Part shown: positions 42,270 through 53,013 of the stretch, one piece after another
How the letters are laid out: each line of letters begins with the position of its first letter
Position numbering within the stretch: the first letter of the stretch is position 1
Source: Clavaria fumosa
Taxonomy: Eukaryota > Basidiomycota > Agaricomycetes > Agaricales > Clavariaceae
DNA: 64,000 bases
NCBI GenBank assembly: GCA_951802425.1
Contig: OX637800.1
Location: 2,108,001-2,172,000, forward strand
Direction: 5' to 3'
Notes under the pieces: generated by a model
Told to the model about the DNA's origin: nothing
Seen by the model: only the letters and a program-made list of their open reading frames with translations
Database searches by the model: none
Made by a program: the position numbers and the translations under genes

Positions 42270-42875
42270 CACCCGAGCTGAGGCAAGGCTTGCGTATTCG
42301 GAGAAGACAGACTGGCGCGCTACTGGACAGCATTTGAAAGACACGAGAGGCGAAGAGCCCTCTTTGCACTTGACCAAGAAACCGATTTCGAGCAGCTAAC
42401 CCCACCGAACACACCGCAGTCTAGGACCTACGAAGGATTCCTGTACTTGAGACTATCCGAGGCCGCCCAGTTAGCGCCGCGATATCATTTTGCCACCCGA
42501 AGACTCTGCTTACCGATAGACCCGACTACGAACAACCCGCTATCGAACGCGCACTCACCCAGGTGGCACACCTTCCGAAGACAGTTACTGGCCGCTCTAA
42601 CCGAAGTAGCGGCTGAAGAAGCGTACATATGAGAAGCCCAGGATTTCCTAGCAGGAGAAGAAGATCTCTTCGAAGAAGAAAGCCACTACGAGAGTGCTCT
42701 CGAAGATCTCGAAGAACCCACACATTTGTCTGTCGGAATGCAAACCGAGGACACACCCCCCACACACCATTCCACTGAGGTACAAACAGACCTCACTCTT
42801 TTTCGATTCCAAGACTGCCTACGAGTAGACTTGTTCCAAAGTCCCCCACGCATTTACCTCAAAGATCTTGATTGA
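42270..42875 (+). pseudogene. Element B ORF0 upstream of gag
   Basis: A frame of about 200 codons between the 5' LTR and gag with natural-looking composition: LARYWTAFERHERRRALF, LSEAAQLAPRYHFATRR, then an acidic part DFLAGEEDLFEEESHYESAL. It ends in a TGA at 42873, six bases before the gag ATG. One in-frame TGA at 42630 breaks it. An ATG at 42248 starts in another frame, so the first part probably carries a frameshift. I recognise no domain. Its place before gag makes it an extra leader protein, not a standard gypsy component. Confidence 0.55.
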
Positions 42876-42880
42876 GAACC

Positions 42881-44140
42881 ATGGCCGACGCCACCCCCGA
42901 ACCCAAAGCCGCGGCCCCAGCTGCAATGGGCCTTCCATTGAAGATTGTCAGTTTTACTGGCAAAAAAGAACAATTCCAGACATTTCTACGGAGCCTACAA
43001 CTGGAATTCCTTGCCAATGCAGCAAAATACCCTACAGATCTACACAAAGTGCTCTTCACGCTGAGCCACATGACAGAAGACTACACTGCAGAATGGGCGA
43101 ACCAAGTGGCCAATATGATACTGGCTGAGGAAGTCGAAGAAGTAGTGTGGGGAGCCTTTGAGCTAAGAATGAAGGAGGCCTTTTCCCCTATCGAGGATCG
43201 CACCCTGGCAGTTCATAAATTGAATGCCTTCAAACAAGTGGACATGGATGCGGCGCAGTTCTTCCAGCGCTTCGAAACCCTCATGAACCAGGCTGACTAC
43301 GACGAGGACACACACTGGAATGTTATAAACGCCCTACTGCTGAGTGCACTCCACCCCAAGTTGGTGGAAAAGGTGCTCTCTTGTGCTATCCAACCGCAGA
43401 ACTACGCAGATTTCCGGACACTCACCGTACGCCTAGACAGGCAACACATCTTGCACACGGCAGTACAGAGGAGCTTACGAGAGCAGGCACGGCCACGCCC
43501 TACCTGGAACCAAGCAGTACAACGAGTGCCTATGCAGAACCGTTTCTGGCGTTCGCCACAATGGCAACCCCAGCCTGTGCACCAGATGCCAGCCCAGGGA
43601 GGCCAGCAACAGCAACAGCAACAGCCACAGCAGAGACAATGGCAACCCCAAGCGCAGCAGCAAATGCCACCCGCTGCCCAGTGGAACAGGCCAGTGCCAC
43701 CCGGAACCAGGCAGGGCACGCCTATGGACACAAGCCGAGGGGCCGGCCCACGCTGCCCTCTAATCTGCTATAACTGTGGACAGGTGGGCCACCCCATGCG
43801 ACTGTGCCCCGAACCTCCGCAGCGACGCCCTACCCCCCGCCAACAGGCCAGAGCCAGTAATGTATTCAGACAGCCTCCCCCTGGATACGCCTTGCCACCC
43901 ATGTTCTCTCCCTACCCGGTACCAGCATACCCTGCTTCCCACACCACCCTTACGTCCTTCAACCCCTCGTATGCGAGTACGAGTGCAATGCAGAACAACT
44001 ATGAGGAGATGGAGAACCGGATCGCACAGCTCCAGGATGAGCTGCAAATAGCGAGACGACCGCAAACCCCAGGTCCTGGACCTTCGACACCCACGACGAC
44101 GAATGAAGGGCAGCAGGATTTTTACGAGGGATCCACTTGA
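42881..44140 (+). CDS. gag: Element B Gag
   Basis: An intact 419-residue ORF (ATGGCCGACG). The capsid region runs from SFTGKKEQFQTFLRSLQLEF through HWNVINALLLSALHPKLVEK. A Gln-rich linker follows with CAG/CAA runs (43605-43675), then one CCHC zinc knuckle CYNCGQVGHPMRLC near 43768-43812. The protein ends with a short coiled segment (ENRIAQLQDELQIARR). Pol starts in another frame with a 4-bp overlap at 44137, so expression needs frameshifting or reinitiation. It is related to Gag of element A. Confidence 0.93.
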   Translation: MADATPEPKAAAPAAMGLPLKIVSFTGKKEQFQTFLRSLQLEFLANAAKYPTDLHKVLFTLSHMTEDYTAEWANQVANMILAEEVEEVVWGAFELRMKEAFSPIEDRTLAVHKLNAFKQVDMDAAQFFQRFETLMNQADYDEDTHWNVINALLLSALHPKLVEKVLSCAIQPQNYADFRTLTVRLDRQHILHTAVQRSLREQARPRPTWNQAVQRVPMQNRFWRSPQWQPQPVHQMPAQGGQQQQQQQPQQRQWQPQAQQQMPPAAQWNRPVPPGTRQGTPMDTSRGAGPRCPLICYNCGQVGHPMRLCPEPPQRRPTPRQQARASNVFRQPPPGYALPPMFSPYPVPAYPASHTTLTSFNPSYASTSAMQNNYEEMENRIAQLQDELQIARRPQTPGPGPSTPTTTNEGQQDFYEGST

Positions 44141-47100
44141 GTGCTAAAGCCGGATCCGTGTACATCATCCCCGCCCTGCGCCATGTAAACCAGTTACGCA
44201 ATGAAATGCCTTTGTTCCCCTTGTCCAAGGAGGCTGAGAGGGCCAAGCACACCCTCAAGGACCTCACCCCTAAGAAATTACCCGGATATAATGATGAAGT
44301 ACATTGGGATTCTGATCCAAGAACCAAGTATGGGAAAGGGGGAGAACAGCAGTTAGACGTATGGGGGTATGTAACCACCCTGGACACAAGGGAAATCCAC
44401 GACGTCAAACTGCTTATCGATTCCGGATGCACCATGTCAGTCATGGACCTAGAATGGGCACTTAACAAAAAAATGAACCTCACGAAACTCGAGACCCCTG
44501 TAATCTTCAAGAATATTGACGGAACCACGAATGCTTGCGGAACTTTCAGACATTTGGTAGCGCTCCGCCTCAATATTGGAGGACATGTAGAAATCAAACA
44601 ATTCCTACTGGGCCGAATCAGTGGACACCATGCAGTCTTGGGACACGACTGGCTCCGACATCACAACCCACAGATCCGGTGGGCTGAGAAGTACATCTGT
44701 TTTGACTGATGTAAAAAGAAAGACTGCCACATTGTGGACTATGGGTATAGTTTCCAGAAGTCTCGCACTACCGTCATGGCCCCTGATTGGAAGGCCCTGT
44801 ACCCACAGGTATTTGCCAGAAAGTCCTCCCAGAAACTGCCAAAGTCCCTACCAGGAGTGGACTACAAGATTAAATTCAAGAATGACCCTGGATTCTTATG
44901 CTCTAAGGTCTACCCACTCACTTCGAAGGAGGAAGAAGCTCTGAAAGCTTGGCTAAAGGAAAACTTGGAGAATGGACGGCTGGAATGGGGAGAATCTGAC
45001 TATGTCAGCCCCATCTTCTTCAAGGACGAAGGCAACAAACTAAGGCCAATCATCGACTATAAACGCCTCAATTCCTACTGCGTTAAGGACATATACCCTC
45101 TACCCAGAATTGACGAGACAGTGGGAAGCCTGAGGAAATCCAAATTCTTCTCAAGCCTTGACATAGAATGGGGCTATTGGAATGTTGCTATGGCCAGATG
45201 GGCACGAAAGTACGCCGCCATCATCACCAAACTCGGAACGGTACTCCCCAACATGATGCAATTTGGCTTGATGAACGCCCCTTCCGTCTTCCAGCGTCGA
45301 ATGAACTTCATCCTACGCAAGCTCGTATCCACAGGAAAAGTGTTTGTTTACATCGATGACATCCTTGTAGCGACAGAAACAGTGGAGGAACACCAGCAAC
45401 TACTACACGAAGTGTTCAGGATACTCCGGGAAAACAATCTCTGTGTCAGAGAATCGAAGTGCAAGTTAGAACAAACAGAAGTCACCTTCCTGGGACTGCT
45501 AATCTCAGAAGGGAGCATCCGACATTCTCCAAAAAAATGCAGAGGAATAGCCGATTGGCCTACCCCAAGAGACAAGCAGGCCCTCCAATGAGGGATAGGC
45601 CTACTAAACTACTTTCGAAGGTTCATACAAGGGTTTGCCACCATCGCCAAGCCCCTCTATGAATTGCTATGCGACGGAGCTCCTTATACCTGGACAGAAC
45701 AGCAGCAAAACGCTTGGGAGCAACTGATTGGTATACTACAGAGTGATGTAGTACTAGCCATACCCCAGGACAAAGGAAAATGGAGGGTGGAAGTGGATGC
45801 CAGCAATTACACTACTGGAGGAGTGTTATCGCAGCAGCAACCAGATGGCGTATGGCGCCCCATCGACTTCATTTCGAAATCTTTCTCCCCGGCAGAGATG
45901 AACTATGCCACTTACAACAAGGAGTTCCTGGTGATAATCCGAGGCCTAGAAGAATGGCGCCACTACCTCTTGGGCGTCAAAGAACCTTTCGAAATACATA
46001 CCGACCATGCCAACCTCCAATATTTTCAAAAAAGCCAAAAGCTTAACCCCCGCCAGACTCGCTGGCATTCGAAACTTCAATGCTTCAACTTCGAAGTAAA
46101 GTATAAACCCGGAAAGACTAATATGAAAGCAGATACCCTGTCCCGACGGCTGGACCACTGGAACGATGCCAATAAATATGAAAACCCTACGGTTCAAGTT
46201 TTTCCGATCCAACAGCTCGCAGCTTTGCTCATCCCAGGACCAACTATTGACCAGTTACTGGTGGAAGCCCACAGTATTGGAGTTCCCCCAACTTCAATAC
46301 CCTACAAGAGGGGAGACAACGGACTATACAGGAACGAAGAAAAAATATGGGTACCACCAAACTTGGTGCATGAAGTACTCCTTGAGCTGCATGACTCGCC
46401 ACTAGGAGGACACCCTGGTCCTGAGAAAACTCTAGAGAGTGTCTCCTGACAATTCACATGGCCAGGCATGAAACAAGATGTGGAAGACTACGTACGAGGA
46501 TGCGAAAAATGCCAACGATCCAAGCCGGACCGAACAAAACGACGCACCCCCTTACACCCACACTCGATTCCGTTACAACTGTGGCATACCATTACCTGGG
46601 ACATGATTGGGCCACTGCCAAAATCTGCAACCCACGACTGTATCTTGGTGATATGTGACAAGATGACCAAAATGACCCTGCTGGAAGCCACGGACACTAA
46701 ACTTACAGCTCTGGGAGCCGCCAAGATCTTGCGCGACCGAGTTCTCCAGAGCCACAGAGTCCCTTGCAAAGTCATCAGTGACCGGGGTTCCCAATTCGTC
46801 TCAAACTTCATGGAAGAATTCTATAAGATCGTTGGTATAAAAGGTAATCCTAGCACTGCCTACCACCCACAAACTGACAGCCAAACCGAAAGAATGAACC
46901 AAGAAATTGAGGTGTATCTACGCGCCTATGTGGACTTCATGCAGCACGATTGGTCTGAATGGTTAGCCACGGCAGAGTTCGCCCTAAATAACCGACAACA
47001 TTCCTCTACAAAATTCTCACCTTTCTTCCTCAACTATGGACTCCACCCTAGAATGGGAAATATCAGCATACCGGTTACTACGCATGCCCCGGAAGCTTCG

Positions 47101-47673
47101 GATTTCGCTAAGAAACTACAGAAGTCACGCGAAAAAGCAAGGGAAGCTATGGAGAAGGCAGCCCAATATATGAAAACTGCCTACAATAAACACAAAAATA
47201 CTAAAACACTGGAGTACAAGAAGGGAAACCTGGTCTGGCTGGACTCCGAGAACCTAAACACAGAACAGCCTTCGGAGAAGCTCGCAGACAAAAGGGTGGG
47301 ACCCTTCGCAATAATCGAGAAGGTCGGGGCCTCCGCCTATCGCCTGGATCTACCCCCAACTTGGAAGATTCACCCAGTATTTAATGAGGTGTTACTCACA
47401 CCATACATAGAAGGACGGTTTCCAAATCAAGAACCAGACAAACGCCCGCCGCCGGAACTCATCGACGAACACCTACAGTACAATGTGGAAGAAGTCCCAA
47501 AGAGCCGCAAACGCAGATGCAAAATACAATACCTTGTCAAATGGACCAGCTATCCCCACAAGGACAACACATGGGAACCGAAGACGAACCTGAAAGATGC
47601 CGCGGACGCAATCGCAGACTTCCACCGCAAGAACCCGCAAGCAGCACAGGCCTTATCTGTCAGGTTCGCGTAA
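44137..47673 (+). pseudogene. pol: Element B Pol polyprotein with three stops
   Basis: A single frame carries protease (LLIDSGCTMSVMD near 44410) and RT (RPIIDYKRLN; YIDD at 45349-45360). RNase H follows (VEVDASNYTTGGVL near 45790; SRRLDHW), then the integrase finger (LHDSPLGGHPG...RGCEKCQ) and core (TWDMIGPL, ISDRGSQFVS, SQTERMNQE). A chromodomain (YNVEEVPKSRKRRCKIQYLV to DNTWEPKTNL) ends near 47610. In-frame TGA codons are at about 44707, 45589 and 46447, with no frameshift. It is otherwise complete, so mobility may have been lost recently. Confidence 0.93.
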
Positions 47674-47682
47674 TACTCCCAT

Positions 47683-48009
47683 GACCCCACAACCCTGCAA
47701 GAAGAAAAAGACATATAAAAACACCCCATACCACATGACCCATCCGATCAAACCCCCTTATCTCCCCACCATTCCAGCCGACCGCACCCCCTTAACCCCA
47801 CGTCATGGTACTCCAGGATACGCCCGCCACGCCGCCGGATGGCCGTGCAACCTACCGCGACCACCACCCCCTGAGACTACTCGGCGGTACATACCAGAGG
47901 TGCCACCGCCCACGCTTGAAGGCCCGCCTTCGTCCCCTGGAACCACTGCCTGTATGCGGTCCGCATCCCCTTAGCGCACCGAACCATGGGATTTGACCCT
48001 CCCCCCTTG
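47683..48009 (+). other. Pro-rich stretch after pol of element B
   Basis: A plus-strand frame starting ATGACCCCAC is open to 47974 and rich in Pro, Thr and Arg. Composition alone does not support a protein. It may be part of the leader of ORF3. Confidence 0.35.
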
Positions 48010-48480
48010 ATGTCAGACGACCCCCCTGCGCGCATACCGCAATTTCGATGTAACTGAGAGATACTCGAACCAGAAGACGAGGTGTGGCTGCGCCGTTTCA
48101 CCGAACGCCTCAGCACGAGCCTCAGCCGAGCCATGTGGCAGGAGATGCGAGGCCTCGAGTTCGACCAACAACGATGGATCTTGCATGCCTCACCGGTCCT
48201 CGGTGAGATCTGGGTTAACTGCCGAAGCGCTAGGATCCGACTCGAGATTCCCCTGCCCCCCGAACCTATCCTGCGCGAAGAATGGGCCATATACTACCGA
48301 CGAGAAGGCCCGCCCTACATCATACCCGTCACAACCGACGTAAGGAACCCATGGATCGTACCTTCTGACAACTACGACCATCCGCTCGTCCCCGACACTC
48401 GTGATACAAGCATCGACCCGCCAACAGACGTCGCACCGCCGCCACCTGAAGCCGAACGCGAGGGCAGCCAAGAAGTCTGA
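48010..48480 (+). pseudogene. Element B ORF3 downstream of pol
   Basis: The ATG at 48010 (MSDDPPARIPQFRC) starts a frame of about 156 codons ending at 48480, 37 bp before the 3' LTR. It is sense-oriented. The composition is protein-like with many Trp/Tyr/Arg residues (EDEVWLRRFTERLSTSLSRA, LREEWAIYYRREGPPYIIP) and an acidic Pro-rich tail. One TGA at 48052 interrupts it; TGG to TGA would explain it. Position resembles env or other 3' accessory genes, but there is no signal peptide or membrane segment. I recognise no family. Confidence 0.6.
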
Positions 48481-48505
48481 ATGGTCCGCCGAGATGTCGG
48501 ATCAC

Positions 48506-48517
48506 TGGAGGGGGACA
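48506..48517 (+). promoter_or_regulatory. Polypurine tract of element B
   Basis: GGAGGGGGACA immediately before the 3' LTR start at 48518. Confidence 0.75.
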
Positions 48518-48888
48518 TGTAACAATTTCACACGTACGCTCCCCCTAACCGCACGACCCTCTGCTCCATGCCGTCACTGCCACCCTTGTACCTAACCATG
48601 CGGACTCCTCCCCACCCCATTCACATCCCATGCAGACTCCTCCCCACCCCTTTCACATCCCATGCGGCGCCACCTCGCCCTTCCCTCGTACACCCCTCAT
48701 GCCCACATGCTGCGCCCTCTTTATCCTCGCCTATGCCCTGTACCCTATGTAGTATAAGTACAGGCCTTTTCTCTGTAGGTAACTCCTTAGGTCGTTACCT
48801 CTCCTCCAATATCAGTCTCCTGCTCCCATTCGGCCGAGCTCCTCTAAGCTTCCTCGAATATACCAGAGTCAGCAACTACTTTGTGACA
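48518..48888 (+). repeat. Element B 3' LTR
   Basis: 371 bp, the same length as the 5' LTR, with seven CpG-type differences. Confidence 0.95.
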
Positions 48889-50434
48889 GTTAGCAGGTCA
48901 GTGTTTTTCTTCAGGGCAATGTTGGCAATGTCTCCCTCCATCTCTGCTTTGTAGGGTTTGAGACAACAGATCATGCAGTGAATTCGGTCTGATGTGATGT
49001 GGCAGAATTTCGAAACCAGCAGTGGGTAATGTTCATCTAGTTTGGCTGGGACCCGTGGTGGGGGGAAAGAAGACGGAGTGTAGAGCCATGCTCTTGCCCT
49101 TGTTTGTTGTTGTGGTTGGGTTGCTGATCCTGGAGGGTTTTGTAGATTGGGTAATCGTGCATGTGTGCCATCATTGGCTGTAGAGGCCATGTATCTGCTG
49201 ATAGTCCATATGGATTGGTCATCCATGTCCTCCAGCCATTGTGTCCAGTGTTCCTGTTTGGTCATTCTAATCAGTTGTGAATACTTGTTCCTTTCTTTAT
49301 GTGCTTCCTCATGTATCAGGTGGGTGGGGGAAAGCCACAGTGTGTAGGATCACCAGTTGAGCTTTTGTAGAGTGGTGCAGGTCTCGGATAGGTCCTTGGT
49401 CCACCATCTTTTGGTGAATGGGCAGGCAGGGCTTGACCAGCAGCACTGTTTCCATCGTTGCTTTTCATAGGGCATTCTTTAGGTGAGTTGCATGTCAGTT
49501 GACACCTTACATGGCAGCGGTCTCATTTGTAGGGCCACATTCAGAGACATCCTAAACTTTTCCCAGTCAGTGGCTCTCCAGTTGCATTTTCTGACCGTTC
49601 ACGCTGTAAGGGTGGGTATTTCTATGGTAGTAAGTATTGGGAGGTGGTCAGCCTTGGGTGGTGCTTTCTCCAGGGCAGTGTTGCACAGTGTTACTGAGTT
49701 GGCTAGTGTGCTCAATATGAATACATTGTCTGGCCTGGTCCAGGTCCTGGTGGTCAACAGTTGTAGCATGGGGATTCCCTTCAGTAGCACCATTTCCAAG
49801 TCTGCGATTAGGCCGAGTAGTGGTTGCGCTAAGTCCAGTGCTTGCGTCATGAACAGGTGTGCGTTCGCTTCGTCTTCCCAAATGGGGTGGTGTCAGTTAA
49901 AGTCCCCCAGGAGGAGGTTATGGACAGGGAGGGCTGGTGGGGCGGTAGGTCGGGTGTCGTTCTCGTTGCTTTCAGCATAGCCGTCGGTGTTGGTGCTGTT
50001 GATCCAGTCGTTGATAGCTCAGATTGTTCTAGAGTGGTCACAGTTGATATAGACATTGAAGAGTTGAAAGGTGCCGAAGTTGCCCCAGAGCTGTATGCTG
50101 GTGGCATCTGGTGAGTTGATCATGAGGTCCATCCATCTGGCTGTGTCTATTCTGGGGCTGATGAGTGTCACTGCTCTGGTAGGGCTGTCTGGGTTAGTGT
50201 TAGTGCTCGTATTCAGATGGTGGTTGTTGTTATGGGAGGGCAGGAGGATGGCACACCATCCATTGGGGGCACATGTTCTATTCAGAAAGTCGATATGGGG
50301 TTCTTGTATGAGGCAAAGGTCAAAGTGGTCCGGATTGAGGTTGTTTATGAGGTGGAGCATATTATCTAAGGACTTGCAACAGTTTTGCTGCCAGATTCTC
50401 AGTTGTGGTTCATCAGGGAACCCAAAACTTTCTT
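48889..50434 (-). pseudogene. LINE ORF2 N-terminus with AP endonuclease
   Basis: The minus strand carries an exonuclease-endonuclease-phosphatase-like domain. It shows FDLCLIQEPHID (Glu motif) near 50310, LLLGDFN followed by HHPIWE near 49895, and a KADHLPIL segment (Asp-His motif) near 49650. The pre-RT region follows (KQEHWTQWLEDMDDQSIW, then CCLKPYKAEMEGDIANIALK). Several TGA codons interrupt it. The frame enters the RT remnant at 41845 after element B. These motifs define the nicking enzyme of target-primed reverse transcription. Confidence 0.85.
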
Positions 50435-50625
50435 GACAATTTGAACCTACTTACATGTCTTGATTGCACTTGATTGGTCTTGATTTGTTTCTTGACTGTC
50501 TTGAATTCTCAAGTCAAGACAGATCAAGACAAAAGGTTCTTGATTAAGTAGGTCCATTTTCTTGATTTGTCTTGACCTGCTTGATTTTGCAGTCAAGACT
50601 ATCAAGACAAAATCAAGACAATTTG
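50435..50625. repeat. TCTTGA/TCAAGA palindromic repeat
   Basis: About 190 bp made largely of TCTTGA and its complement TCAAGA (more than 15 occurrences), able to fold on itself many ways. AATTTGA occurs at both edges (50438 and 50620) and may be a target duplication. It sits between LINE ORF1 and ORF2. Confidence 0.65.
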
Positions 50626-50639
50626 AGGCTTCCTGATGC

Positions 50640-52450
50640 TTGGGTTTGTGAGTTGTCTTCAACAGACATTGGGGCTGTTGTTGTTGCTGGCATTGTCTGC
50701 TGGACTGTTCACAGAGTGGGCAGTGGTGGTGGTGGTGGCAGGGGGGGTGTTTGCATTCGCTGGGTTGGGTTGGCCTGGAGGTCGGCTATCATTGTTTGAG
50801 GGTCCAGCTATGGAGTCATCTGTTGATGTGCATGCCGTGACTCGAGGTGGTGGTAGTGGGGGTGTGTCAGTCATTTCTATCGTCGCTGTCATCGGGTTGG
50901 GGCAGTTACTTACCCATTGGTTGAGCCTGGTTTGTGTCCCAGGTGTCTTGCATCTTGTGTTGATGGCTATGCCTCCTGCCATTCATCTGGTGTCCACCCT
51001 ACCCTTACCTTTGTCTCTTTGGGCCCATCCACCATCCCTTTGGGGGGGTTGGAATGTCGATCTGTATTGTTGGGTGGTTTGTTTGTCCTGAGAGGGGCGG
51101 GGGTGGGGTGAGTGTCATGATGTTGTGAGGGTGCTGGGTGTGTAGGATATCTTCTCTCCATTGTCATATTCTGGGTGGGCGTTGGTTATGTTTTGTCTTT
51201 TGGTTGAGCTAGCTCCCAGGTGGTCAGGTTGTCAATGATGGGGTAATACCTATACTTATTTTCTGGGAAGTGTCAGTTGATCTTTTCACATTCCATTCTG
51301 AAATCGGGCAGTTTCTGTCACTGGCCATGTGTCCCTCTTTCTTGCAGTGAGTGCAAAATTGCCTGGGGTCCTCCATCAGACATTCTGTTGTCCTGTGGAT
51401 CTGTCCCATATGGTGCATGTGTCATGGATTTGGGGGCAATTTGCTGCCATGTGTCTGTGGCATACCCCTGGCACTTGAGGCATTGTCTTGCTTCTTGAAT
51501 GTCTTAGCAGCTGAACACTTTCTTTCCCTTGATGATGAGACCCTCCCTGAGAGCCTTGTTGGCCTGTTTCACCATTCTGAAGGTCAATAGGACGAAAGCG
51601 ATACACTGGTTGGGGTCCATTTCTTTGGGTCCTTCAGATATCTTGCTTCCAATATCGCTCCTGCAGGGAGCTCATTGATGATCTTGATTGTCATGCTGCC
51701 AGAGTTAGGGTCAAACGAGACCAGTATGTACTCACATATTACACTGTATCCCTGCACCCTGACTCTCACTGGTGTTCCATAGTGGTTGGTGAAGGCTTTC
51801 CTGACGTCATCCCTCTGCAGCCATTCTGCCACTGCTTCATTAGTCATAAGGTATAGAATTTGGCCATGTACCAGCTTCTGTGCTCCTGTGAATAGTTGGT
51901 CAATGGGGGGGGGGGGGGCATCCAGGGACTATGTCTCCCATCAAGTTGATCGCGGCATTGGCTTTCTGTACTAGCACTTTCTCTGTGAGTGTTTTGTCAG
52001 TTTGAGCGATGGTGTCGTCTGCTGGTGCTTCCCTTTCAATGATTATTTGTCAGAGTCAGCCTTGCAATCGAGTGAGGACTTCTTCATGCCCTGGGGTCAG
52101 GGCAGTGCATACCACGGTGGTGTAAGAGCTCGGAGGGGACTGGCCTTCGGTTCTGGTCACAGTCGTAGACTTGAGCGTTGCTGCCTTGGGGTTGGTCCTC
52201 CATCATGTTCGCATCTTCTGTGTCCTGTTGTTGTGATGTGTTGCGGGCTGCAGTCTCAGTAGTTTATGCAAGGTTGTTGACTGTCATGTCAAGGCGTTGC
52301 CGTAGGTCCTGTAATGCGTGCGATTTCTCCCTTATCTCGTTTGTGGTGGTGGTGTTGGCCTGTGTGTCAGTTTGAATCTGGGTGGCAGTGTGTCTGATTT
52401 TGTCTGTGACCTGATTGAGTTTCTCAATGGCAGGTTGTTATTAGAATCTG
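50640..52450 (-). pseudogene. LINE ORF1, Gag-like
   Basis: Minus-strand fragments in order: NEAVAEWLQRDDVRKAFTNH and GYSVICEYILVSFDPNSGSM near 51850-51690, a decayed zinc knuckle (QCLKCQGYATDTW), then CTHCKKEGHMASDRNCP near 51330. A Pro/Thr-rich tail follows. This matches the Gag-like ORF1 of fungal Tad-type LINEs. Stops and frame changes are frequent. A run of 14 G at 51905-51918 is a likely slippage site. Confidence 0.8.
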
Positions 52451-52601
52451 GTTGTCGGTGTGCTGATCGGTGAGGATCCTATCAAAGGATGACAACAGTG
52501 ACAATGAGCGAAGTCGAGTCAGTAGCGGTAGTGGTAGTCCGGGGCACAAAACTGGATAACCAGATGGGTATCTACTACATCTGGTGAGCTACTTATACTT
52601 G
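52451..52601. other. Probable LINE 5' region
   Basis: Short sequence between the ORF1 relics and MITE copy 2. No ORF. The LINE 5' terminus cannot be fixed. Confidence 0.4.
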
Positions 52602-52762
52602 GGGGGAGTGGGCCATCACAAGTGTGGCATGAACAAGTCCTTCATTACAAACCCCAGATCCACCAAGTTCAGAGACCCCAGATCCAACAAGTTCAGAGAT
52701 GTATTGTTGAGCATACAGATGGCATACTTGGTCATACTGCACTTGTGATGGCCCACTCCCCC
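52602..52762. mobile_element. MITE copy 2
   Basis: 161 bp with a perfect 23-bp terminal inverted repeat starting GGGGGAGTGGGCCATCAC. It contains an internal direct duplication (ACCCCAGATCCA at 52650 and 52676). It belongs to the same family as 27909-28067. The target duplication is not clear. Confidence 0.85.
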
Positions 52763-53013
52763 AATTTATCCTCTGGCATGGAGTTCTCTTGTGAGCAGAG
52801 AGTATTTTCATATACAAGTAAAGTGTATAGGAAATGTCAGATAAGGCATATCACATTTTCATCTTGGCGTATTAAATTTTTTATACACAAGTACAGTATA
52901 TAGGAAAGAGCTGATAGGGCATATCTAGGGCATATTCACTTTTGCTTCTTCTTGTGTAGACATAAACAATTCAGATACAAGTGCAGCATACAGGAAACAG
53001 TTAATAGGTCATA
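52763..53013. repeat. Degenerate tandem repeat at the 3' end of the dioxygenase gene
   Basis: Three diverged units share ATACAAGT(A/G)(A/C)AG(T/C)(G/A)TA(T/C)AGGAAA. The most recent unit, about 83 bp, repeats the gene's last codons (CACTTTTGCTTCTTCTTGTG at 52930 and at 53015). Confidence 0.65.

Larger units (their letters stand above)
41846..48888 (+). mobile_element. Element B: Ty3/gypsy element with accessory ORFs
   Basis: 7043 bp with 371-bp LTRs. The flanks GTTGG (41841-41845) and GTTAG (48889-48893) are a target duplication with one transition. It is inserted in the LINE ORF2. The order is LTR, ORF0, gag, pol with chromodomain, ORF3, polypurine tract, LTR. All seven LTR-LTR differences are CpG transitions. 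Pol has three in-frame TGA codons. Confidence 0.95.

Noticed and set aside
44090..44145. Canonical -1 slippery heptamer at the gag-pol junction of element B
   Set aside because: GATTTTTAC is T-rich but does not fit X XXY YYZ in the gag frame, so I do not claim a frameshift site.
47877..48290. Antisense ORF opposite ORF3 of element B as a third antisense gene
   Set aside because: No introns, no good start context, and the sense frame has the more natural composition.
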